Shown piece by piece: positions 34,509-46,353 of a stretch of DNA of 64,000 bases. The translations under genes were made by a program, and so were the position numbers. The DNA is from Akebia trifoliata (taxonomy: Eukaryota; Streptophyta; Magnoliopsida; Ranunculales; Lardizabalaceae). The notes under the pieces are model-generated. The model did no database searches, was not told where the DNA came from, and saw only the letters and a list, made by a program, of their open reading frames with translations. The stretch spans positions 25,513,756-25,577,755 of the forward strand of contig CM030707.1 of assembly GCA_017979445.1 (NCBI GenBank). The letters run 5' to 3'. Position 1 is the stretch's first letter. Each line of letters starts with the position of its first letter.

Positions 34509-35164
34509 TAATTCTATCTAAAAAGCACTTAAAAAAATCTATAAATAAGGGTCTCTATAACCTATTTTCGTATCCAAGAGAAAACTTCAGAAAAAGTAGG
34601 TCAAGGAGGCTCTCCAACCTTCCTAAAACCCTAATTTTGAAGTCCTAGCCCTTTACCTATCATCCAACCCCCAATTTTTGTTCAAAAAATACCCAAAAAC
34701 CCTTCTAAAACACCCAAAAATCCATCAAAAAATAAAAAAACACTCAGATTTAGGAATAAGATACTTCATTTTAGACGATCAGAAGCAAATCTAGTGACGA
34801 AAATAAAGCAAGGAATAACAAGGAAGGAATCTATCCACCAATTCTGAGGGAACCATTATTGCGATCATCAAGGTAAACTTTTTTATTTTTTTTATTATTT
34901 TATTTATTTGTTTTAGGTCTTTTAACAATGTAATGTTCTTTGGGGAATAGTAGAGATCGACGTTTACTAGGCGGGGTTGGTTCCAAATACCTTCTAACCT
35001 CGTAACGTGATCCTCGGACCATAGTTTTTCTATTCGTAGATTAGTTATTTTTATCTTTGTAGGGTCAATGTTCGGTTCCTAGACCGTAATAACTAGGTGG
35101 TGACTCCCAAACCTCAAAAATCAAAATCGAATCCGCGCACCCCGCCGATCGATGGCGCTTTCAG

Positions 35165-35184
35165 TGGCGACTCCACTGGGGATT
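35165..35184 (+). other. Primer-binding site of element B
   Basis: TGGCGACTCCACTGGGGATT begins one base after the LTR end. It is the least decayed of the three related PBS copies (A, B, C) and was used as the reference for them. Confidence 0.8.
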
Positions 35185-38100
35185 ATTGAGGATCAAACTT
35201 GAAAACCCCCAAGTATGGGAATATTGCCATTTAGACCTAATTTTTTTTTATGTTTGTTTTATATATTTTTAGTTTATTTGATTCGTTTATTTTTAGGATT
35301 GTATTATATTCTCTCAGCATCATTTTTAGCGTATTATTATAGAATATTATTTGCTATGATTCAATTTAGGGTCGTTTAGGATGACCATAAATAATGCAAG
35401 ATATTGAGAGGATGATGATGTGGAAAAATGGGTGTTGACCCATTTTTATTTGGATTCTTTTTTGGGTTTGTATTATCCTTTATTAGTATCCTTTGGTTCG
35501 ATTTTGGATACTTTGATTTGGCATATAATTTTTTTTATGGTTTAATCTAGGGTCATTTGGGATGACCCTAAACAATGAAATATTCAAATTGACATATGAA
35601 TTGAGGATGTGATGATGTTGAAATTGGTTGTAAAAGTTTGGAGACCATATTCTTGGATGTTTTTTTGTGGTCCAAATTAAAGGTCGATTTGGGAGACTCC
35701 CAAATAATCTAATGGTTTAAAGGAAAATAATGAGGTAAAATGGAATGAAGGTTGTTGGATCATAAATATATTTTTTTAAATAAAAAAACTTTTTATTTAT
35801 TTATTTATTTTTATTTTTTAGTTTTTTTTTAAATTTTTTTAGGGTACATGCATTGATCTTTGATAGTAAATTTAAAAAAAAATATTTTTAAAAAATTAAA
35901 AAGAATTAAAAAAAACCATTTTTAAAAAAAATTAAAAAAAAAACGTTTAAAAAAAATGTGTTAAAAAAAATTAAAAAAAAAGTTTTTTAGTGTTGCTCAG
36001 CAAAATAAAATTCGATTTGTTTTCTTAAAAGAAATAATTAAAAATAAATTTTTCTTTAAGAATGATCAAAACCTCTTTCTCAACAATTGTCATCCCATTT
36101 TTAATTTAATTTTGTTGAAATATCAACTCGTTTAGGGTCATCCAAAGTAACCTTAAATTGGACCATAAAAATTATAAAAATTGTATTGCAATGATTAAGT
36201 TCTGATCAATTACTATGCCATATTCATTATTGATTTGCCATAATTCTAAATTGATATATGAAGAAGATGTGCGCTTTGATCTCGAATTGAACCATATGGA
36301 TGGTTTTCAATCTTTCTTGTTCATTGTATGCAATTATTTGTATGGTTTAATACATTTGCTTGTATGGACCCATGATTTGATTTGTTTGAAAAGGCCCCAG
36401 GAACACCCCTCCCTATTTTGCACATATTACATGCACGTTTATTGTTTTGCACGCTTGCATATTCCATATAGTTAACGTGGTACTAGTGCGTGGCCCGGTC
36501 TCTTCAAAGATGCGACGTCATTCATGAAAATCACAACTCCAGTCACGTACGTTAGGGTATATTAAACTGGGGCATCAGTACCATCTGATCAGATGACTCT
36601 GAAAGGTATATTGATGCACCCAGGCTGGAGCAACCTAAGCCTTTGACCTATTGTAAGCCACACGGTCACATGTCCCATTTGCCAATGTAGTACTAGTACG
36701 TGATTAGTCTCCCGTGGGATGCTAAACCATTTATGAAAGGTACAACTCTTGACTCGTACCTATAGGTATATCAAAGATAATTTAAGTACATCAATTGCAC
36801 TTCTTGATCAAAACTAGTACCTAAGTGAGATCCTGCTCCGATGTACTACGGTACTAAGAGGATAGACTACGTCTATTCTAGAAAAGAGGTGATTTAAGAG
36901 TGCCTTTGCTCAAGCATTGCGCGCCACCTCTGATATGGGGATTAAACTGGCTATTTTTGACTTCAGAGAAGTAGATTGGAATTTTAGATTATCACCTATA
37001 CGGTATATAAAACCAAGTCATCACGTATCGAGAGGTATATAGGTGCACTTGGGCAATGGTAGCCAGATAAATTGCATTGCACGTAGTAAATCTAGAGTCT
37101 AGAAATCTCCTTATAGGTCACAACTCGAACTTAACATGGGCATTCCCGGGTTGCTTTTCGGAAATGGACTTTTCAAATGTTGAGATCAGGAAATTTTGAT
37201 TTTGTCCTCAAGTTAAATTTTTTTTTGATTTAACTCTAGGTTATCATATCACTGGGTGCACTGACCTAATAAAGAATCAATTTTTAACAATAATTCATAA
37301 TAATCGAGTCAATCTCGATCCAATGATCATGATGGACCAGGCCATTTAAATCAAAATGAAAATCAAAGTCTTTTCTAATTCGAGTTTCAACCCATCTTAA
37401 AAAAAATATTTTCCAAAAGAAAAGTATTTTTTAGAAAAAAATGTTCTCTAAAAAAGTATTTTCCAGTGACAGTGTTTTCCAGAAAAAGTGCTCTTTTAAA
37501 AAAAATATTTTCCAAAAGAAAAGAAAAGGAAGGAAAAATGATCTATTTTTGCATGAAAATTTTTTGAAATATGTTTTTTTACCAAAAAACTATTTTTTGC
37601 ATAGACCTTGGAAAATTATCAAAATATGTTTTCCTAAAAAGAAAATGATTGCAAAAAATAATCAGATTTGTCAAAATTATTATTCAATAAAAATATTATT
37701 TTTCAAAAATGTTCAAGAGTGTAATAAAATTATTTTCCTTCTGAATAATCATTGAATGGATAAATTATTTAATGGATTGGTGCATAGAATTCAACAAAAT
37801 CTCAAGGTTCATTAAAATGTTATCAAGGGGGTAATACAGAAACTGGTTAAATTCACCTTCAATGAGGTTTAAGGGTTATCATTGTACCTAAGCTCAATCG
37901 TCCATCGTCTAGCTAGGGTTGTAAGTCCAGTCAGTTAGAACAAACGTCAGTACCAAGTTATCAGTTAAAAATAACCGCGAAATCTCTCAAAATTACACAG
38001 TTGTTCCTTGAAAATCACATTGCCTCAATCCTACTGGTTGTAAGCAATATTCAGAGTCTTCAACCTATAGTTAAGTCCGTTGTGTGTGGGTAATTGTCTT

Positions 38101-38390
38101 TCATGAGTCTTGAATCAAGTTTTGTTTCAATTCATCAATATCATGTTTTCTTTAGATCAAGTTTACTATTTTTCTGTTAAGTCGAGTTAGTTTGTCGAGT
38201 CATAGAAGTGTTGTCATCCCATCTGAATTTGATTGGATAAAGGAAATTTTTAAATACCTCGAGCGTATTAACGAATTAACGAATTAATTAATAATTTGAT
38301 AGATTTTTCTTCTGAATAAGAAGATAAGAATTGAGCTCAACCTTTAATCGAGAAAGCAAAGGTCATTAACTTCAGAACAAAACAATAGAG
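35185..38390 (+). other. Leader of element B, no intact gene
   Basis: 35185-35760 matches the PBS-proximal leader of A. 35760-35990 is a low-complexity A/T stretch. 36478-36790 holds two copies of the leader module seen in A and C. 37380-37760 is A-rich (the frame 37441-37755 is lysine- and phenylalanine-rich and not a gene). 37790-38390 has no recognisable gag or ORF1, although those should lie here. Confidence 0.5.
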
Positions 38391-38439
38391 ATTCAAATAG
38401 AAACCCTCATATCCCTAGAGGAACACGAGGGGATAATGA

Positions 38440-39203
38440 ATTTACTCAGAAATTTCAAAAGACTTGTTCGCATGGTCTGATAAGGATGTGTTAAGTGTAA
38501 GCTTGGGTATTGTTCAACACGGAATAGATACTCGCTCGATGAGTTGAAAATATCGATAGAATGTATCATTGTTATCCCCACTACATCTTGAGTTGAAAAG
38601 TTCATTTAAGCACATGTTATCAATTGATATGGGGATACCTTTTGAGCTGATCTTTGATAATGGGTTGTACTTCAAAGCTTAGGTCATTACTCCATGTTCA
38701 AAGTTCAGGATTCGACATCACAAATCATCTCCTCACGTTCTCAGACTAATGGAAAGGTTGAAACAGTTAATAAAAAAAATCTCAAGATAATCATCAGGAA
38801 AATATATCAATCGCACTAGGATCCGTCAGAGAAGTTACCATTCATCTATGGGCATATCAGTCTTCCATTGGAGTTATTCTCTACTCTCTAGTATATGATA
38901 TGGAAGCAGACTTGATAGTTGAAATGAAAATCCCGTATCTCAAAGTCTTGACAGAAAGTCAATTGTTAGAAATAGACTGGGTTCTTCAGTAGTATGAAAA
39001 AGTAAACATGATCAAAGAAAAATAACTTAAAAGTTATGTACCAAGTGTAAACTTATCAGAGAAGAGTCACTTACACGTTTGACAAGAAAATCAGAGTTCG
39101 CCACTTACAAGTTAATGATTCAACTGTCAGACTTCAAGATCATGATAGAATTGAACTACCAGAGTTAACCAACCTTAACCAGATCAAGCAGTACTACATT
39201 TAA
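38440..39203 (+). pseudogene. Rearranged pol remnant of element B
   Basis: An RT N-terminal piece (DLFAWSDKDVLSVSLGIVQHG at 38452-38515) is followed within about 130 bases by integrase catalytic-domain sequence (IPFELIFDNGLYFKA, then VITPCSKFRIRHH). Further frames give NKKNLKIIIRKI-like sequence and a C-terminus ending ELTNLNQIKQYYI and TAA at 39201-39203, the same end as pol of A. The palm and thumb of RT, the RNase H and the integrase zinc finger are missing, so a deletion removed the polymerase core. Stops and frameshifts are present. Confidence 0.65.
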
Positions 39204-39700
39204 GGAGGCCATCTTTGACTGAATCAATTTTCCTACTACCTAGTTCATTATCTCCTTTCTCAGTCCTTTGCAGCCTTTTCAAAAAAAAAATATATACATT
39301 TTTCTTTTTCAGCCTGATCATCCAATCTAGGGGAGGAAAATTCAAACTACGTTTTAGTCTGATTCCAAAATTCTGGGGTACGTAGGCAACCTGAGAAGTT
39401 ACTTCAAGCCCGACCACATCAAAATAAAAAAAAATATAAATAGATTCCCCGACAAAGAAAAAATTCAAAAGAAAAAGAAATATCATCCAAAATGAGAAAG
39501 AAAATTCAAGAAAAAAGAAAACAATTTAAAAGGAAATGCCACACAAGGGGTATTTGGGTTTTTGAGCCTAAAAATTCCTTTCTTTTTATGCTCAGTCCTA
39601 AGCCTACCCATAAAAGTCCTCTTAAGTACTGTGCAAAAAACTCAAGGAAGGTAGCAAAGCTTGATCAGACAGTAACTCCAGAAGTTCAAAATGAAAGAAA
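39204..39700 (+). other. Conserved box after pol, element B
   Basis: 39340-39420 reads AAACTACGTTTTAGTCTGAT, then GGGGTACGTAGGCAACCTGA and AAGTTACTTCAAGCCCGACC, the counterpart of the boxes in A and C. The minus frame 39184-39486 is antisense to it and not called. 39430-39700 is A-rich with no gene. Confidence 0.55.
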
Positions 39701-39704
39701 CATA

Positions 39705-39995
39705 AAAATAAAGCCTGCTAGGTTGAAAACCGAAAAGCGTAACTTAGGAAAAAATTAGGGCAAGCTCGCAAGGTTGAAAATCTGAAAGGACAACCTTGGC
39801 AACAATCAGAGCAAAGAAAAAATAAAAAATTGTAAGCTCGCTAGATCGAAAACCTAAAAAGACGATCTAGGCAAAAGTTAGAGCATGCTTGCTAGATTGA
39901 AAACTTGAAAAGATAATCTAAGCAAAACTTAGAGCAACCAAAAAATAAAAGAAAATCTCCGTTGAGTTGAGAAGCTGAAAAGGCCGTCCGAGCCG
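39705..39995 (+). repeat. Hairpin array in the 3' region of B
   Basis: About five units. The clearest stems are AAGGTTG 39770-39776 with CAACCTT 39791-39797, CTAGATCG 39841-39848 with CGATCTAG 39863-39870, and TAGATT 39893-39898 with AATCTA 39915-39920. Loops resemble AAAATCTGAAAGGA. Both sides of the stem change together between units. Confidence 0.65.
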
Positions 39996-40559
39996 AAACA
40001 TCAGAAGTCCGAATGATCAAGTTTCAATACCCAGTTTGAACCAAATATAGACTCAGTAGATACAAGTATCTCGTCTATGATTGATCTGAAGAGTTTCATG
40101 TCCCTAAGCGAACCGACGGGAAGAAAAAATAAATTCTATGATGAATTTCAGAAAGAAATATTTTGTTCCATTTTCTTTGAGCCTGAATCAAAATCTTCAA
40201 TAAAAAGTCTAAATTAAAAGTTAAACCTTTATTGCGCTTGCGATAATTAAGGATTTCAAACTTTCATAATAAGGTCACTTCCTTTTTCTAAAGAGTACAG
40301 TTTTCCCCCTTATACTAGGGGCATTCGTTTTCAAATTATGTTCAATTATCCCTAGTACAATGTTCCCTACCAAACTAGGGGCATTTTGGTTCTAAAGCCT
40401 GGTCAATTTCAACCACAAAGGATAAGGTTAACTTTGAATTAAAGGTTACCCTCTTGATAGCAATTTTTAAAACTTTTGAGATTCAAAGAGACTTAAAATG
40501 TTTATTGGACCTTCATAAAATCTAATTTTTTATTTAAATAAAAAATTAAATGCGGTGTA

Positions 40560-41630
40560 AATTTCCCATTTATTTCAAAAAAAGTAGTTCATTACTCTTT
40601 CACCCTTTGTAAGTAGAGTAGGACTCCTAAAAAGCTTAGTTCATACTATTTCACTCCAAGTAGGTAGAGTAGAACTTCCCTAAAAATTAGTTCATTACTC
40701 TTTCATCCTGGACAGGTAGAGTAGGACTCCCAAAAAATTTAGTTCATTACTCTTTCACCCTGGGCAGGTAGAGTAGGACTCCCAAAAAAATTAGTTCATT
40801 ACTCTTTCACTCCAAGTAAGTAGAGTAGAACTTTCCAAAAAATTAGTTCATTACTCTTTCACCCTGGGCAGGTAGAGTAGGACTCCCAAAAAGCTTAGTT
40901 CATTACTCTTTCACTCCGAGTAGGTAGAGTAGAATTTCTGAAAAAATTAGTTCATTACTCTTTCACCCTGGACAAGTAGAGTAGGACTCCCAAAAAAATT
41001 AGTTTATTACTTTTTCACTTTGAGTTGGTAAAGTAGAACTTCCCAAAAAAATTAGTTCATTACTCTTTCACCCTGGGCAAGTAGAGTAGGACTCTCAAAA
41101 AGCTTAATTCATTACTTTTTCACTCTGAGTACGTAGAGTAAAACTTTCCAAACAAATTAGTTCATTACTCTTTCACTCTGGGTAGGTAGAGTAGGACTCC
41201 CAAAAAGCTTAGTTCATTACTTTTTTACTCCGAGTAGGTAGAGAAGAACTTCCCAAAAAAATTAGTTCATTACTCTTTCACCCTGGGTAGGTAGAGTAGG
41301 ACTCCCAAAAAGCTTAGTTCATTACTCTTTCACTCCGAATAGATAGAACAGAACTTCCTAAAAAGAAAATTATTTCATTACTCTTTCACCCCGAGCAAGT
41401 AGAGTAGAACTTCCAAAAAAAAAATTAGTACATTACACTTTCACCCCAAGCAGGTAGAGTATGACTCCCAAAAAAATTAGTTCAATACTCTTTCACCTTG
41501 AATAGGTAGAGTAGGACTCCCACAAAAAGAAGTTCATTACTCTTTCACCCCGAGCAGGTAGAGTAGGACTCCCAGAAAATAAGTTCATTACTCATTCACC
41601 CAGGGTAGGTAAAGTATAACATTCAACTTT
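40560..41630. repeat. Tandem array in the 3' region of B (about 52 bp, two alternating forms)
   Basis: About 20 units starting TTAGTTCATTACTCTTTCAC. Two forms tend to alternate: CCTGGGCAGGTAGAGTAGGA...CTCCCAAAAAGC and TCCGAGTAGGTAGAGTAGAA...CTTCCCAAAAAAA, giving a higher-order period near 105 bp. The array is specific to B. Confidence 0.85.
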
Positions 41631-42037
41631 TTCTCAACTTTTGCTCAGATTTTTCTCAAGCCTCAAATTTTTTTCAAGTTTTCTTTAAAGTCAAATTTTT
41701 TCTCAAGTTTTCCTAAATTTTATGTTTTGCTCAGATTTTACTGAATTTTACTCGGATTTTGCTCAGACCTTTTGTGATTTATCTCAGATTTCAAGTGCAC
41801 ACACTTGCACATTTTAATCAGGGAAAATTTTCTAAAATTCAAGGATCTGACACGGTTAGTGAGAGCTCTCGCTCGAGGACCCGATAACTTTTTATTCGGA
41901 GAGAGTTTTATCCTCAAGGATTCGAACGCCCAGACGAATTGCTAAATCAGGCTGCAAAATGAACTGTCACTAGCTTTGACATTCGGACATCGTACTATCT
42001 ACCAAAATAGATTTGTTATCTGGTTTGCTTCAACCCT

Positions 42038-42055
42038 CTGCCAAAGAAGGGCATC
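42038..42055 (+). other. Polypurine tract of element B
   Basis: CTGCCAAAGAAGGGCATC directly before the 3' LTR. The LTR's first bases are altered here (CGTTTGCAGTCGCC in place of TGTAGAC...GCACTCGCC). Confidence 0.7.
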
Positions 42056-43548
42056 CGTTTGCAGTCGCCTGATTAATCACTCGTTAACCTGATTGCAACG
42101 GTTCCCAATGATAGACGATAATTCCAATGCTATATTTTGTTGCTAGATATGTTTTAAAAATTCGGATGAGGTATCTTGAACTAACAAAATTATAGAAACC
42201 GTGCTACGCTATGAAAATATAACCCCAAAAGCCTAGAAATCATTATTTTTCAGACAAAAAGAAGCTTCACGATACAAATCACTAAAAAATCACCAAATTA
42301 TCAAAATACCCTTAACATCAAAACATCCCTAAAGCCTACAATACGCTTAAGAAAATCCTTTCAAACACATAAAATAACAAATCAAAAATAAATAAATCAT
42401 TTCGTCAATTTTTACAAAATTTGATAAAATTATGAAAATGTCCCTCATAAAGTTCAAGATCATTTTGCACAAAAAATTTCAGAAATGACAGAAATCAATA
42501 TTCCCATTGAATTTCTTACGAAAAGTCGATTCTAAAACATCCTGGAACATTGAAAAATGATTTAAAATGCAAAAAGTCCTCTTTGAGGGTAAAACGATAA
42601 TTTTATAATTTTATAATTAAAAATTCTAAAATTAAAAATTAAAATGTTAATTAATGTAAAGTGAAATCCTAATTAAAATTAAAGTCAATCAAGTAAGACT
42701 AAAGTAAAAATCCTAAAATCAAGTTACTCAAGTGAGACTTAAGTCAAAACCCTAATAGAATTCTAATTAAACTCTAAAACCATCTAATATAATTGTAATT
42801 AAACTCTAAAACTATTTAATGTAATTCTAATTAAACACTAACTCTATCTTAAATAACTCTATTTAAATATTAACTCTATCTAAAATAATTTTAATTAAAC
42901 ACTAGCTCTATCTAAAAAGTACTTAAAAAAATCTATAAATAAAGGTCTTTATAATCTATTTTCGTATCCAAGAGAAAACCATAGAAAAAGTAGGTCAAGG
43001 AGGTCCCCCCAACCTTCCCAAAATCCTAATTTTGAAGTCCTGACCTCTTATCTATCATCCAACCCTCAATTTTTGCTCAAAAAATACCCATAAACCCTTC
43101 TAAAACACCAAAAAATTAAAAAACACTCAGATCGAGGAAGAAGATACTTCTTCTTAGAAGATTAGAAGTGGATCCAGTGACGAAAATAAAGTAAGGAATC
43201 ACAAGCAAGGAATCTCTCCGCTAGTTCTGAGGGAACCATCGTTGCGATCATCAAGGTAAATCTTTTTATTTTTTTTAATTATTTTAATTATTTATTTTAA
43301 GTCTTTTAGCAATGTAATCTTCTTTGGGGAATAGTAGAGACCGGCGTTTGCCGGACGGGGTTGGTGCCTAACACCTTCCAACCCTGTAACGTGATCCCCG
43401 GACCATAGTTTTTCTATTCGTAGATTAGTTATTTTTATCTTTGTAGGGTCAATGTTCGGTTCCTACACTGTAATAACTAGGTGGCGGCTCTCAAACCTAA
43501 AAAAATCAAAAGTAGATTCGCGCACCCCGCGGATCGAGGGTGTTTTCT
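42056..43548 (+). mobile_element. 3' LTR of element B
   Basis: About 1.49 kb, matching the B 5' LTR without the Harbinger insertion. A small deletion removed part of the first 20 bases. It ends GGGTGTTTTCT. TATA-like TCTATAAATAAAGG is at about 42935. It contains GAAACCGTGCTACGCTATGA near 42197. Confidence 0.8.
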
Positions 43549-43996
43549 ACCATGAATGAATATTATGCTATGTATGACATTTCATGAATGTTTAGACTCC
43601 AAGTAAACCTCAATTGCATTGTAAACTAAAGACAAGTAGTAAGAATGGATGTAAGCACATTGCTGAACCATTATAGTCTTATGTATCATATATGTTTTAT
43701 GATTCCTCAATTTACACTTAAATTCCTTGAATGTTATGAGATGCAATGAATGTCGAATAGGTAAATCTTGTATGAATGGGCTATTGAATGACATGATGAA
43801 ATGAATGTTTAAATTCCAAGTGTATTTTCATTAAATGTAATTTAGAGATATAAATGCAAAATTGAGGATGGGTGAATGACTTAGAACAAATAATCACATT
43901 ATTAATCTAAGTTAAATTTGGATAAATTTAATGAATTTTTAATTATCCTATTCACCCCCTTTAGGACTAGACATGGTACGAAACCCAAAATTTTTA

Positions 43997-44819
43997 GAAG
44001 CTTCTATGAAGTATAAACTAGGGATAGAGTTATTTTCTTCGTTCTACTATATTTTTTCTTTGGATTATTCAGGGTTTTGTTGATAAAATAGATTGGAAGT
44101 TCCTTCTTTCTTCTTTCTTGAATAATACCAAGTTGATCGAGATTGGTGTTGCTGCCAAATAAAATCCCAAGACTTCATCATGATGTGGTGGACTTAAGAT
44201 TGGTGAGTCTCAAGATACCTTTTTAATTCCTCCTATGATTTCTTACACTCCTTTGTCCAATTAAAGCCCGACCCATTCTTCAATAACGTGAACAAAGGTC
44301 GACATCTGTCCGAAGCTCGTAAGATGAACCTGTTGAGTGTAGCGGTCCTTCATGTTAGCTTTTATACCTACTTTACAGTGGTGGGAGACTTCATTTCTTT
44401 TAACACCCTAATCTGATCTGGATTTACCTCGATTCCCCTCCTAATCATTATGTACATTAGGAATTTTCCTGACGCAATGCCAAAAGTACATTTTTTTGGG
44501 TTAAGTCACATCCCATATTGACTTAGTTGAGCAAAGGATGCCCCTATATGCACCACATGGTCTTCTGAACGTTTATTTTTTTACCAACTATCGTCTATAT
44601 AGACTTCCATAATTTCACCGCACATATCTTCGAACATTTTTGTTGTCAACCGTTAGTAAGTCGCCCTTGCATTCTTGAGCCCGAATGGAATTACTTGGTA
44701 ATTAAAGAGCCTTTGTTGTGTGATAAAAGCCATTTTTCTCTGTCTTCTAGAGCCAAAAGGATCTGGTTGTATCTTGAGTAATCATCCATAAATTAAAGTC
44801 TTTCATGTTATGCTATAGC
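43997..44819 (-). pseudogene. Reverse transcriptase (C-terminal part) of element D
   Basis: Minus-strand frames hold AFITQQRLFNYQVIPFGLKN, then ARATYQRLTTKMFEDMCGEI and MEVYIDDSW (about 44590-44620), so the YIDD active site is kept. LNPKKCTFGIASGKFLMYIM and RRGIEVNPDQIRVLKEM follow. Connection sequence (FKKEGRRNFQSILSTKP) comes at 44080-44150. A stop follows the active site and several frame changes occur. It is cut on the left by K and on the right by solo LTR E. Confidence 0.8.
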
Positions 44820-46353
44820 TATAAACACCCTAATTTTGCACTCGCTTGATTAATCAATTTGTCAACTCGATTACAATGATTCCCAATGATAGATGAATAT
44901 TCTAAAGTTTTATTTGTTACTAGATGTGTTTCTGAAATTCGGATGATATATTTCAAGCGAACAAACTTTAGAAATCATGTTACGCTAGGAAAATATGACC
45001 ACAATCATAGAAATCATCATTTTGAGATAAAAAGAAGATTTACAAGAAAAATCATTAAAAATGATTAAATTTCTAAAATACCCTTAACATTAGAACATCT
45101 CTAGAGGCTACGTTACACTTAGGAAAATCCCTTCAAATACATAAAACAATAAATTAAAACAAAAAAAACTACTTCATCAATTTTCACAAAATTTGATATA
45201 ATAACTAAAATACTATTCATAGAGTCTACGATCATTTCATACCAAAAACCCATAAGTTACACAAACCAAAATGCTCATTGAATTTTTTATAAAAAATTGA
45301 TTCTAAAATATTTCAAAACGTCAAAAAAATACATCCCAATTCAAAAGTCCTTCTTGAGGGGGAAACGATAATTTTCCAACCCTAAAATTCTAATTTCAGA
45401 AATTAATAATTAAAATATTAATTAACATAAAAAAAATCTTAATAAATCAAATTATAAGTTTTGAATAAATAAATTCAATTAATGAAGTCCATAAGCCAAA
45501 TTTCAAGTGGTAATCCATTTATTCAAGTGGGGCCACCTAATATTTAATAAAGAGCCCTCTGTCGGGGACCTCAAAGAATTCATAATAATTTAATAAAGAA
45601 CCCTCCATTGGGGGGTTCTCCAAAATTTCAAATTTCTCATTCTACGTAAGTCAAAAAATAAAACCTAATTAAAAACTAATTAAAATCTTATTTAAGCCAT
45701 TTAACCGATTAGTTAGAGATAAACCTTATTTCTAAGAGACCTAATTAAACCTTAATCTTATCAAGAAACCTTTTTAAAAATGAGGCTTCACCATCAAATT
45801 TCATAGTTCAAGAGAAACCTTAGAAAATAAAAGTAAAAAACCCTCCAAAACTATCCCAAAATCCTAAATTCGAAGTTCCAAGTCAATACCTAACCCCAAG
45901 CCTTAATTTTCAACTTTAAAACATCCTAAAAATTATCATAATATCATCCAAATCTAAAAGAAGAAAGTCTCATCTCGAAGATCGGAAGTAGATATAAAAG
46001 TCAAGATAAAACGAGAAGATTCACATGAGCAATGCTCACCGTCAGTTTCTGAGAGAACCATCATCGTAATTACTCAGGTAAAAAAAATGTAATTTCTTTA
46101 TTTTTATGCTGAATTTAAGCCATTTTTTAGAATGTAAATATTTGAGAGGAGTAAACATTGACTTTCATTGAAAGAAATTGGTGCCCAACACCTTCCAATC
46201 TGGTAAACTAATCCTCATACCTATAATCTATTCGTAGTTTTGTGTTTCTTATCCATTTACAGTCATTTTTTGATTCCTAGACCATAAAATTAGGTGGCAA
46301 CTTCTAAAAAAAGAAAAAAATGGATCCACACCCACTGATTGAAGGCGATTTCA
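44820..46353 (+). mobile_element. Solo LTR E
   Basis: 1534 bp, starting TATAAACACCCTAATTTTGC (a decayed TGTAGACACCCCATTTTTGC) and ending AGGCGATTTCA. Flanks are ATAGC (44815-44819) and GTAGT (46354-46358), alike at three of five bases with the others transitions. It interrupts the RT of D just after its LVDTT motif, and the frame resumes on the other side. This is the most diverged LTR of the family in the window, so possibly the oldest. Confidence 0.75.

Larger units (their letters stand above)
32544..35163 (+). mobile_element. 5' LTR of element B with nested insertions
   Basis: Begins TGTAGACACCCCATTTTTGC and ends GATGGCGCTTTCA. About 1.5 kb without the Harbinger-like element at 33407-34508. 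Contains the shared motif GAAACTGCGCTACGCTAGGA (about 32695) and a second copy TACGCTTAGGAAAA (32842). TATA-like TCTATAAATAAGGG is at about 34540. Confidence 0.8.
32544..43548 (+). mobile_element. Element B: pol-deleted Ogre-like element
   Basis: Plus strand, 11.0 kb including the Harbinger insertion. The 5' LTR is 32544-35163, followed by an intact-looking PBS, leader, a short pol remnant, 3' repeat arrays, polypurine tract and 3' LTR (42056-43548). The flanks GCCAT (32539-32543) and ACCAT (43549-43553) are the target duplication within K. There is no recognisable ORF1, gag or protease, and the pol remnant jumps from the RT N-terminus to integrase, so it looks non-autonomous. Confidence 0.75.
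30757..43996 (+). mobile_element. K: Copia-type solo LTR, interrupted by B
   Basis: Without B it is about 2.2 kb. It starts TGTTAGTTCC at 30757 and ends near AAATTTTTA at 43996. The flanks CAAGC (30752-30756) and GAAGC (43997-44001) form a TSD with one mismatch, and D's reading frame resumes across it. Phrases GTGGATGTAAACACGTTGCC and GAACTA (32173) and TATTCACCCCCTTTAGGACT (43950) are typical of the 3' part of long Copia LTRs of the SIRE/Maximus kind, as remembered. No PBS or gag-pol of Copia type is present, so it is called a solo LTR. Confidence 0.55.

Noticed and set aside
37441..37755. 104-residue plus-strand open frame in B
   Set aside because: Lys/Phe/Asn-rich product of an A/T-rich low-complexity leader. 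A has similar low-complexity sequence without a frame.
39184..39486. 100-residue minus-strand open frame
   Set aside because: Antisense to the conserved box after pol of B. No domain.
40560..41630. CRISPR-like regular repeats in B
   Set aside because: No spacers; unit follows unit, in a plant LTR element.
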